Positions 36,923 to 46,803 of a stretch of DNA of 64,000 nucleotides are shown here, one piece after another. Location: assembly GCA_024500155.1 (NCBI GenBank), contig CM044877.1:81886501-81950500 (forward strand), in the 5' to 3' direction. The DNA is from Chenopodium formosanum (lineage: Eukaryota; Streptophyta; Magnoliopsida; Caryophyllales; Amaranthaceae). The notes under the pieces are model-generated. The model worked only from the letters and a program-made list of their open reading frames with translations. It did no database searches and had not been told where the DNA came from. Made by a program: the position numbers and the translations under genes. Numbering within the stretch: the first letter of the stretch is position 1; each line of letters opens with the position of its first letter.

Positions 36923-37117
36923 CTAGTAGCGATTAAACTTGGTTACCTCATATATCACCAAATAAAAGGAGTAGAACAGGGTTGAGATGGGGATTATTGA
37001 CAGCAGAAGGGCTAGTATAATAGGGGGATCTGGCTGCATATAATAAGGAAAACTCAAGATGAATGATGCCATGAGCATTATAATCAAGACCTTGGCACAA
37101 CTTCCGTTGTCTTTCAT
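36923..37117 (-). CDS. Putative small two-span membrane protein
   Basis: A single-exon frame of 64 residues begins MKDNGSCAKVLI. It has two hydrophobic segments separated by a short proline-bearing turn (YYMQPDPPIILAL). This hairpin of two membrane spans around a proline turn recalls the OSR domain of ARGOS/ORGAN SIZE RELATED proteins, which sit in the ER and modulate ethylene signalling and organ size. A TATATA word lies about 170 bp upstream in gene sense. A possible GAG/GTAACC splice donor near the C-terminus could change the last residues. The likeness is structural, with no clear sequence signature, and a chance frame is possible. Confidence 0.35.
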   Translation of the reverse strand: MKDNGSCAKVLIIMLMASFILSFPYYMQPDPPIILALLLSIIPISTLFYSFYLVIYEVTKFNRY

Positions 37118-37768
37118 TGATAAAATTTACTAGACAGAGAAAAAAGAGAGAAAATAGAGTGTTCAGCTGTTAATTATCATGTACCTGTAATCGAATTTTT
37201 CTGTTTTACAGCTGACTGACTGAGTCCTTTTGAAAGTAAATTTAACCTTTATCATTAGTAAGAGGGAATTCAGTGGAGGGTAGGTGCATGTATATAAACA
37301 AAAACCATTTGCTCAACAAATATGGAAAATGGAAAGTGAAAAGAATTAAAGAAGAGGGTGTGAGCTCTTATAAATTTGCTTCTAATGGTTTGTTATCTAA
37401 ACTCTAAATGGCTAAACTTATTGTCACCATCCTGCAACTTGTTCATCTAATTAATTGCGCGTCTTATCATTAATAATCATTTAATTGCCTCTTATCATTA
37501 GTCATTTAATTGTTTATGCCATTTTGTTATTAATCTTTATACAGGAAAGGATCATGTATCCACAGTTAGTACGAGGTCATTTTTTGTGAAATCAACATTA
37601 AATGAAATCTTGTTACATTATGAGATGATTAAACAACTTTCTCTTTTCTCTATTTCATGATCTTAATAATGTACAAAAGAATAATCTTTCAGTGTTACAA
37701 TTTATTTCATTTTCTGTATTTCATGGTCTATACGATATTTCATGTACTGCTTGTTCCATCAAAGTTAA

Positions 37769-40173
37769 CTATTGAGTACTTCCGTCATTTGAATTGGAAG
37801 CCTGATTATTATTGAAGTAGATGATATCCCTTCCTTCTTTAAAGCTTGGTTTGATAGGTACAGCTGGAAACCCTGAATATCGACCATCCATTTTGGCCTT
37901 GCAAATTTTAACCATGTTTCTAAGGAGCTCGTACCTCTGAACAAAAGACTGTGCTGTGTATTCTTGAAAGGGCATCCACTGCATATTGAAATCAATAATT
38001 AAAAGGAAGTGACGAAAGAGTTAAATTAGCAAAGGGTTAGTCAATAGAATTTGCTTCATAGCTTAAATTTTGGTCTGATTTGTATCCTTAATAATTTTAG
38101 GATTGCAAACAAAACGTGCATTATCTTATAAATATAGAGTGTACGGATGAGCGACGACTGAAGGACTAAAATTACCTGAGCTGCTTCAATTTCTGATTCC
38201 TGAACCTTGATGTTATATGACAGAGGTTTCAGAAAACAGACGAAGAATAGATCTGACTTCTGGAAAAATGCCTTGTGGTGTTCTCTGCAAATGTAGAAAA
38301 TCAGCATTCAGCAATAAACAGCAACAGGAGCCAATATTTGAAAGAGGATTATAATGCGAAAAGTACTGTACCTGAATGTTAGCACTTGCTCAAATTTTGT
38401 TTCAATCTGCAAAAAAGAAATCAAATATATATATATGAGCTTACAATGGCAAGAAAGGGCATTTCAAAGAGGATATGGACCTGTGCACTTTACTTACTCC
38501 TGTCTCTTCCTTGACTTCTCGCACAGCCGCAGCACAAATGTCCTCCCCCTGTGAGTTTGAAGTGTCATTGATATACTAACAAGGAAATTTCATACATGAA
38601 CACAACAATAAGGACTAATAATCAAACAAATATGTGTAAGGACGGAGTAAACCTGATTGGCTGTTCCGGTGGGAAACTTCCACACACCCTTTCCTTTCAA
38701 CATTCCGTTCTTCTCTTGAACCACTAGTACCTACAGGTAAGAAAAGAGTGATTTGGGAAGTACCTAAAAACATTGAAATCCAAGAGTGAAATTAAAAGTA
38801 TGCATGTAATACCTCTTTCTTGTCATTGATGACAAAAGCACCGACAGTAACACGATGGGAAGCATTTGCTGGAAGAGCACAGGGTTCATCTTGAGGGAGC
38901 CACTTTGCTAACATTACATATTTTGGTTCTGCATGGTGGTACCAAAACCCTTCCTGCAAAAATGCATGAATTGAAGTAGGGCTGGCAAAAACTGACCCGA
39001 CCCGAAAACCCGACCCGAACCCGACCCGAAAAAAGCGGGTTAGGGTTGAGATTTTCGACCCGAAAACTTAAATGGGTCGACATGAACCCGAACCCGAAAT
39101 TAAATGGGTCAGGTTAAGGTTGAAAATCTCAACCCGAAAACGACCCACTTAACCCGAAATAAATTTCAGGTCAAAATCAGGTCGGGTCAACCCGAACCCG
39201 ACCTGATAACCCGAAGTATTTTAAGTGGAAAAAAAAAAAAAAACGTAAAAAGCCTTAACTCTAAATAAGTAAATAAGCCCAGCCCAAATTCCATAGAGGC
39301 TTCTTAATATAAAATGAAAACCCTAAACCCCTCTCATCCTACAATCATTTCATCAGCCGTTTTCACTACTTTTTCCCACTTCTCTCTCTTCTCTCTCCTC
39401 AAAAACCCTAAATCTCTTCACGGCTTCACCATTGTTCAATCAAAGTTCTTCAAGTCTTCACAATTGTTGATTTCGACTACAATTCTTATCTTCTCACTCT
39501 CATACGGTACTTTTTTTGTTTATTGTTCTTAATTTGTGAGTTTATACGAATTGATTTTGTTATTTTACAAGTATATACAAATTGATTTATGCGAATTTAT
39601 GTTGGTTTATGTAATTCTATGAATTGATTTATGGATCTATACGAATTCATGCTAGTTTATGTAATTATATGAATTAATTTATGCAAATTTATGCGAATTT
39701 ATGCTGGTTTATGTAATTATACGAATTGACTTATGGATTTTTGCGAATTTATGCTACTATGCTAGTTTATGTAATTGTATGAATTGATTTATGTAAATTT
39801 ATGCAAATTTATGTTGGTTTATGTATTTATACGAATTGATTTATGGATCTATGCGAATTTATGCTAGTTTATGTAATTATACGAATTTATCATGCTAATT
39901 AATATTAATAGTTGTATTTATACGGTTTTACATACTGAAATTATGTTCTTAATTATTGTTTGTGTTATTTACTTTCAGAGAGGAGAAGATTCATTCACTA
40001 TGGAGGGTGGGCATAACAAAGAGATTTGAAGATTTTATTTAAATCACTATAGTTTTTGAAATTCAATTTGTAATTTATTAAGTAGACTATTTGGTTTGTA
40101 ATCTCTTAAGTAGTTTTGTTAGACAATTTTGTTTGGGTTTGAATCGTTGTTTTGAAATGTAATTGAATGAACT

Positions 40174-40217
<44 letters not shown>

Positions 40218-40988
40218 TGAATGAATAAAATCAGATAAGTTGGGTTGACCCAACCCAAATAAATCAACCTTTTTTAAGACCTAAAAAAGTTTTGGGTCAA
40301 ATCAGGTCATTTTCGGGTTGACCCGAACCCGAAAAAATCAGGTTCAGGTTGAGGTTTTCAACCCGAAACATTAAATGGATCAGGTTCAGGTCAGGGGGTA
40401 GCTGACCCGAAATCAGCTGACCCGAACACGAACCCGACCCGACCTGATCCGATTGCCAGCCCTAAATTGAAGTTATACACATTGGAAAAAGTAGAAAAGT
40501 TGAAGCAACATTGTATATACTGTACCTTGACAGCAGCTTCAATAAGATTGTAATGTCGAATAGGAAGTTTAATCCATATACCTCTTTTCCCCTGCATGCA
40601 TCAATCATAATCAGTGTAAAACAGACTTTCATAATCAAACAGAAAAAATCAATTTTAAGAAAAGGAAAAACACCAGTCGAGTCCAGTGAGAAAGAGAAGC
40701 TCTGAGAGAAGAGGCAAAGAGATGAGAGTCCATGGGATCCTGCATATCAACAAAAAGACCTCCATGCTCATCTTCTGTGGCTGAAAGTAATCGTAGTTGT
40801 CGAGTCTGAACCTGATACAATCTCCTGAAGCTCCAAAGCTGCCTACTTGTGGTAATAATACCACTATCATTTATATGATTAATCAGACCTACACTTTGGT
40901 GATGATAGTTGAACGTGCTACTTATTATTCTTGGAAGACATGAGAATTTCCGGGTGGTGCAAAGAGATCTAAGGGACATCATCATCAT
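37769..40988 (-). CDS. NUDT: Nudix hydrolase, NUDT2/NUDT8-like
   Basis: Eight minus-strand exons join cleanly: 40988-40674, 40591-40526, 38953-38813, 38730-38653, 38548-38498, 38406-38372, 38284-38176 and 37978-37769. The product is 334 residues. About 60 N-terminal residues are basic and Ser/Thr-rich with no acidic run, suggesting an organelle presequence. A pre-Nudix region (GKRGIWIKLP, EGFWYHHAEPKYVML) precedes a perfect Nudix box at residues 196-218, matching Gx5Ex7REUxEExGU (Glu202, Arg210, Glu211, Glu214, Glu215). The family hydrolyses ADP-ribose, NADH or related nucleoside diphosphates, protecting against oxidative stress. Which paralogue (NUDT2, 7, 8 or 10) it represents is open. Intron 2 is about 1.57 kb because a hAT-like element sits in it. 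Confidence 0.93.
38977..40464. mobile_element. hAT-like non-autonomous transposon in Nudix intron 2
   Basis: Flanked by a perfect 8-bp target duplication, AATTGAAG, at 38969-38976 and 40465-40472. The ends are a perfect 12-bp inverted repeat, TAGGGCTGGCAA and TTGCCAGCCCTA. Both sub-ends are packed with GACCCG/AACCCG words. The interior has telo-box-like AAACCCTAAA words, CT-rich leader-like sequence, an AT minisatellite (39545-39895) and an A tract of about 38 bases at 40174-40211. No transposase domain is present. The interior may be the leader and 3' end left by deletion of an autonomous copy. Confidence 0.9.
39545..39895. repeat. AT-rich minisatellite inside the hAT element
   Basis: About six imperfect units of roughly 50-60 bp built from the words TACGAATTGATTTATGGAT, GCGAATTTATGC and GGTTTATGTAATTAT. 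Units differ by substitutions and short indels, so the array is not very young. Confidence 0.75.
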
Positions 40989-42265
40989 CCGCGAGGTTAA
41001 TGTACTTAATCTTAATTATGGATTATAAACTTGAAAGGCTAATTGATCAAGATTAGCTGTGACCTGAGTAATATATATAACAAGAATGTATCTGATCTCA
41101 AGTAAGTCTTATCTTATGGAAACTTACGTAAACATAACCCACATATATATTAAAATATATTGCAAGTTTGAAATTGATTTTGAATGGACGATTTCAATGC
41201 ATGTGTTTACTAATACTTGAATGAATGTTTTTCTACGTACATTTGAATAATGCTGTAATAATAGTAAACGTACTGCTTACTACTCCTTAAACCTCATAAT
41301 TAAAGAGATGATTATTTGTTTGAACGAAACAATTCCTACAAATTAGTACTATTAATCCCGCTGCGTACAGACCGGGAGAGTGGAAACATCAAACTCGCGT
41401 TGGTAAATACTCTGAGAAATTACCTGGAACAACTTGATCAGACACTGATTTTGAATAACAAATAACAACTGAATTGGTCAAAGACTCAAACTAAATATGA
41501 TTTGTGCCAAGTTAAAGGTCCTTAATTATGTATTGAATTCACTAATGACTAATGCGTGTGTTAAAGGTCCTTAATTATGTATTGAATTCACTAATGACTA
41601 ATGCGTGTCAAAGGCTTTGTTCCTTTTGAATTTTGACACCAAATTTGTACGGACTACGGAGTATCACCTTGGGATGGAATGTCTTACGGGTTGTCGTATT
41701 TATCATCATAGTTACCCCGTTTGATGGATTTTATTTTATTTTATTTTTTATTTTTACAAAGTTTGATGGTTTTAACAATTCAACAATTTTGCATGATTGT
41801 GTTCTCTCTATAAAACCATTGCATGATTGTTCTCCAATAATAGATCAATTTTAATATTTAACTATTTTTGTTAATAAACAATGCGGACTACAAAATTATA
41901 GTTTTGTACTCACTCCATTTTTACAATAATTTTCCACTTTGATTATACACAGGACGACATTTGTCAATCCAATTATTTTGGCAATTAAATATCTTTAATT
42001 GCAAATCAGTAAAAAAAATAATAATAATAATAAAATAAACCAAATAAAACTACTAACATTCTATATTAATAAACTACTATGGAGTAATTGAGACAAATCA
42101 AATAAAACCAAACATGATGCATTTTAAAAAAAATCACCTTACAAGTAATGTTAAGATTGCAAATATGAAGATCATCATTATGAAATGAGTACTACATATT
42201 ACGTAATACTCGAGACATCCGATGCCTAATATAATTTGTTCATCTTAACACTATTATGAGGTATA
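40989..42265. other. Nudix upstream region and spacer
   Basis: Includes the promoter side of the minus-strand Nudix gene. A 49-bp unit starting TTAAAGGTCCTTAATTATG is duplicated in tandem at 41511-41609 with almost no divergence. No gene was seen. Confidence 0.45.
41511..41609. repeat. 49-bp tandem duplication
   Basis: Two near-identical tandem copies of about 49 bp, each containing TATTGAATTCACTAATGAC and ending in AATGCGTGT. The identity suggests a recent slippage or repair duplication. Confidence 0.85.
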
Positions 42266-42557
42266 CTCCCTCCGTCCCTTATGCTATTTTTAGGAATCAA
42301 AAATGTTAGTCACAATTGCTTTTTTCAAGTACCATTAATATTATTTTTTTTACCAAAATTCTCTAACATTTGCAAAAATATTTGTGCAAATTTAACTTTC
42401 CAATGTAAATTTTATTTTCCCATATACTTTAATTACTTTCTATTTCTACTTTTTTCCATACCCAATGTAAATTTACTTTTTCAATATACTTTCTTTAATT
42501 CTCCTTAATTCCCGTGATTTTTCTTCAAAAGTGGCTATCAATCGGGGACGGAGAGAG
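42266..42557. mobile_element. Stowaway-like (Tc1/mariner) MITE
   Basis: TA flanks at 42264-42265 and 42558-42559. The left end CTCCCTCCGTCCCTTATGC and the inverted right end CTCTCTCCGTCCCCGATTG form the classic Stowaway terminus. The element is 292 bp and has no coding capacity. Confidence 0.8.
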
Positions 42558-42903
42558 TATAATTTTTAAATTACTCATAACAATCTTTTGGTTAAGCTTC
42601 AAACGGCAACAAAAAACATTAGGTGCCTCTCATCATGAGAGAAACTTGTAATACATTTGATTAGAGCACAATAGGAAAATGATAGCGAAATCAATGTACT
42701 ATATCAAGGATGATCTAATAAAACTATATCACTTTGGAATTTATACATATATTTGATAAAAACAAGTAATCAATTAACCATGATAAAATCCATACCAAAA
42801 CATAATTTAATATTATTTGAAGTTATGTGCAACGGTACAAGAAACAAAGAGCAAAACATAAATAGAAGTAGGGCATTTAAAAAAAAGAAACGGGCAGGAA
42901 TGA

Positions 42904-43089
42904 TTAATCAGAGGTATTATACTGAAGGAGTAGGAAGACAATGATAAGGACGACAGGGATGAGAAGAAGCATGGAGAACGAAGGCGCGGCGACTGAACCA
43001 ATAAACAATGGAAGAACAAGCAGAAGGAATGCCACCCCTATAATAGCAATCACTGAACCAAAACCGATGCCAAATTCTCCGTCATCCAT
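42904..43089 (-). CDS. Putative OSR-like small membrane protein
   Basis: A single-exon frame of 61 residues starting MDDGEFGIGFG; an upstream in-frame ATG at 43143 would add 18 residues. The body is two hydrophobic segments around a short turn: FLLLVLPLFIGSVAAP, then SMLLLIPVVLIIVFLLLQ. The LPLF...P...MLLLIPV pattern resembles the OSR domain of ARGOS, ARL and OSR1, but the proline-rich turn is weaker. A TATATAAA word at 43229-43222 lies about 130 bp upstream in gene sense, compatible with transcription. Chance is possible; family assignment is an inference from hydrophobic pattern and remembered OSR consensus. Confidence 0.45.
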   Translation of the reverse strand: MDDGEFGIGFGSVIAIIGVAFLLLVLPLFIGSVAAPSFSMLLLIPVVLIIVFLLLQYNTSD

Positions 43090-43143
43090 TTGATCCGTAA
43101 TAATAATACTTATCACGTTATTCAATTCACGTACTATATTCAA

Positions 43144-44888
43144 TTCGTTCTATATGATCGATTAGTGTAGTAATGTATGATTGTGTTAATAATATTAATA
43201 TTATAATCAAATCTAAATGAGTTTATATAAGCCATAGATAGATGCATGCATTGATATTTGGCACCCCTTGGCGAAGGGACACATCGTTTGGATTCTATGA
43301 ATTGTTTTTGTGTAATCCGTGTTGCATCAATTTTAAATATCTTCCAAAATATTAACTGTCTACTTGGCTTTTCGTTTTGAGGGTTAAGAGACTTGTCATA
43401 TTTCACTTTTATTGGGCCTGCTTTAACCTTTAATTTCCCACCTAAAGTAAAATTCATGTGTTGTGTTAGCGTGTCTTATGTTTAAAAGTTAAAATTAAGT
43501 TGGTCATATCTAGAATGATATGGCTCATGATATAGTCATGCCATATCAAACTTTTGCTTATCTTTTATAAATAGAATTTGTGCACGTCTAGACGTATGTG
43601 TTGTGTGCTTGATAGTGTCATGTCAGTAAAACTCTTAATAAATTTTTTTTCTGTTGTTGTTAAATTGGTCAAAACTCTAAAGTTCAAAAAACTAAACATT
43701 TCTTAAAAAACCGCTAACGGTGTTGCGCTTTGTTTGCTAAACCAAAATATAAAAAAATTAGCAAACCGTACACCAACCTACATGGAAAAATATAGTGGGA
43801 ATAAGCTTTTATACCGAAGTAAATAGGAAATTAATTACATTAAAGCAATTTTTAAGAAAATCGTTCTAAGATATAGTCGACATGATGCTACCGCTACGTA
43901 CATTTGCAACAGTAGCCATTCTTCCATCAATTGAGTAAAAAATTAAAAAAATAAAAAAGGGGTAATGCTATATGTAGCCCTAAGAGCTATATATAAGCAT
44001 TAAATATATTCTTGGAAATTATATCAAATTAGAAATTCATGACAAAAATACGCGTAAATTAGTGTAATTAGTGTTTATATTTTCATAATTTCTTAACTTT
44101 TTACGGATTTCAAGTGTTTATATTTCAGTACTTGAATTAATAACTTTATTTAGGAGTATTAATTCTTACGGAGTATTTATTTAGGAGTATTAATTTTTAC
44201 AAGAGGTTGGGTAGCATCAAGTGGAATAGGGTATCGCCGTATCGGTAATTGCCAATTGGGGAAGAATAGAGGGATTGTGTTTAATAAGACAGTGTGAATG
44301 GGTGAATAAATAGCCCTAGTCAAAATTTAAATTAGAATTAGAATTAGAGTTGACAAGTAATACGGAGTACAAGGAATAAAGAAGCATATTTGTGTTTGCT
44401 ATTTTCTCATTTTCTGTCTTTTACTGTTTACTCTATTTATTTCTTTGTGATGGTCTCCATTTCTCCAATACAATATGTTTAATTTGAACATTAATATCTG
44501 TATATATATGTAATTGTGTACTACTCCACACTAAACAAGTACTCATTATTAATTTGTAGCAAGCTAAGATCTTACTCCGTATTTTAGTTATTGACTTGTA
44601 CATAATTCTACTCCGTATAATTATACTGTACAAAGTATATTTAAGTTAATTTATATAAATCTTAAATTTCAAAAGAAAAAATTAGTACAAACAATAAGTA
44701 TTAGGAGCCCCGACAATGCCCCGGCCGGGTCATTACATGGGTTGCATTAAAATACGTTTTAATATATGACTCGAGTCTTTGTAATTAAATTTGTTATTTA
44801 CATGGTCATTCACCACATATTAATATTTTGCATACAGAAATTGACATAAAATATGATGTAATTTGATGATAAGATACTTAATTTTATA
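43144..44888. other. Intergenic spacer
   Basis: AT-rich, with only short frames lacking domains. Several TACTCCGTA-like words occur (near 44170, 44360 and 44575-44615). No gene or bounded element recognised. Confidence 0.4.
43222..43229 (-). promoter_or_regulatory. Possible TATA box of the OSR-like gene
   Basis: TATATAAA on the minus strand about 130 bp before the preferred start codon at 43089. It supports, but does not prove, that the microprotein gene is transcribed. Confidence 0.35.
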
Positions 44889-45144
44889 CTTCCTCTGTTC
44901 TTTTTTACTTGACATATTTCTTTTATTACGCTTGTCCATGAAAAACTTTAACGATTAATAACTTTAATTCTCCATAAGTAACAATTATAAAAGTTATATA
45001 TTATGATAGTTTTCTTGAGACGAATTCAAAAATATCTAACATGAACATGTTTTTCCTTGCAAATTATTCATAAAAGACAGTCAAAGAAGGAGTGGTGAAT
45101 AGTATTAAAGTCAAAGCGAGTCAAGTAAAAAAGAATGGAGGAAG
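44889..45144. mobile_element. Stowaway-like (Tc1/mariner) MITE
   Basis: TA flanks at 44887-44888 and 45145-45146. The left end CTTCCTCTGTTCTTTTTTAC and the inverted right end CTTCCTCCATTCTTTTTTAC match over nearly 30 bp including CTTGAC. The element is 256 bp and non-coding. It resembles the copy at 22738-22995. Confidence 0.8.
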
Positions 45145-45476
45145 TACTAATTAAAGGTTGTATGTTGGAATCACCGGGATAACCTTTTAATATAAAGATA
45201 AAGATGGGGTAGTAGTAACAGCTAACAGGCTTCAAGCCCTTCAGCCACGTGGAGTGCACCATGCAATAAGAGAGAATAGCTTATTTTTCGGCATTGAATT
45301 GAAAGTATTAAGATGCATGCCAACTAAAAATATGCCAAATAATCCTTCCCAAAAAGATAGAAGGCCCCACTACATACCAAGCTAAGCTTGGCACACTGCA
45401 TTACTCCACATTTCATCCATCCTTCCCCATTTAGAGATACTATCTTTGTTTTTTTTAAGTTGGCTTATATAATTTT

Positions 45477-45524
<48 letters not shown>

Positions 45525-45789
45525 AAAAGGCATATATAATTCTTGTAACACGTTTACAATTGATAATTTAAGCTTCTATCTTAGTAGTCGACTATCTTTG
45601 ACTATGGTCACAGGAGTAAATCTTGTCATAACTATTATTAACAAAAACTAATCAAATAAAATTTACGGTCTTAAAAATCAAAATATGTCAATTAATTAGA
45701 AAAAGACGTGGAAAATGTACAATATGTTGAATAATTTTGAGAATTGGAGACATAATTCATGTTAATTAATTATATTACTTAGGCAAAGG

Positions 45790-46520
45790 TGTTGTGTATA
45801 ATTAATAAAGAATATTAAAGCAAATAAACTTGATTGAAGGTTGATAAAGGAAATCACTCTGGTCTGCTGCCCCTTTTCTTCGCCCGGTCAGCCGCCCGAT
45901 CGTGGTGGTGCTCGTCCGATCGGGTGCGAGGGTGGCCTGGAAATTGAACTCTTCACCGCCCGATCGGGCAGCTGCCGCCCTATCGGGCGCGAGAAGGAAT
46001 TTCTGGAATTTGGGGCAGCCGCCCGATCGGGCGCGAGAAGACGCCTGGAGTGGACGTTGATTTCCGCCCGATCGGGCGGGAGCAGGCCCGATCGGGCGCG
46101 TGTCAGAGAGAAGGATGAGACTGACGGTTTGTCAGTTTTGCTTCAAGTTTTGTCAGTTATTTGGTGTCTCTTGGCTGATATTTTGCTTTAATATATATAT
46201 ATATATGTTCTTGGAACATATGTTGAAGACGACTTGAGAAAAATAATCAGAATTTTATTTTTCTTGAAACCTTTTTGCAACTTATTATCATCATCATAAA
46301 TCTAAAGGCTTATCTACATTGAATTGTAATCATCCTACTTGTGATTGCAATTGTTCTTCGTTGTATCTCCTAAGTAAATTTCCGTGAAACCCGGTTGTAG
46401 TATAGGGTCGAAATTATACTTTTGGGAAAGTGATTTCATTCACGCCTCGAAGATTTTACCGGTCTATTTAATTTGTTTGCTTTCTTTGTGACCCTTGTTA
46501 AACACAAAATCCCCGACACA
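45790..46520. repeat. LTR-like repeat with GC palindrome cluster
   Basis: The segment begins TGTTGTGT and ends CCCCGACACA, and its right half has the look of a retrotransposon LTR. No matching 5-bp flanks were found, so the boundaries are unproven. Its left half holds a GC-rich island with four exact GCCCGATCGGGC palindromes (45958, 46021, 46066, 46086) and three variants. An open frame of 116 codons across the island is a by-product of the repeats. It ends about 125 bp before the LEC1-LIKE TATA box. Confidence 0.5.
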
Positions 46521-46645
46521 ATATACTCTAATATACAATCTATTCCGTACTCCGTAAGTCCGTAGTATCTAGCAGAGTAATGAGTATATATCTAGCAGTA
46601 GCAGAATGGAAGTAGTCTGAGGAGTCGGCATCTGCCCTCGATCTC

Positions 46646-46656
46646 TATATATAAAG
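46646..46656 (+). promoter_or_regulatory. TATA box of the LEC1-LIKE gene
   Basis: TATATATAAAG lies about 150 bp upstream of the ATG at 46804. It supports a transcription start near 46680 and a leader of about 120 bp. No competing core promoter is visible closer to the histone-fold exons. Confidence 0.6.
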
Positions 46657-46803
46657 TCCTGCCCTAACATAGTACGGAATCGGATAGGTCTACGAATATA
46701 CTCTTGTACTTACTTCTTCGTAGAGTTCGTAGCCTTTTTTAATTTTAAGGAACATTAAGACTACTTCAATTCCTTCCAATAATTATTTATTTGGCATATA
46801 AAT

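Noticed and set aside
39314..39532. 72-codon frame inside the hAT-like element as a captured gene
   Set aside because: Ser/Phe-rich CT sequence without a domain; more likely the leader region of the parent transposon.
45841..46191. 116-codon open frame as a protein
   Set aside because: It is a translation of repeated GCCCGATCGGGC palindromes in an LTR-like repeat, with no domain and no splice or promoter support.
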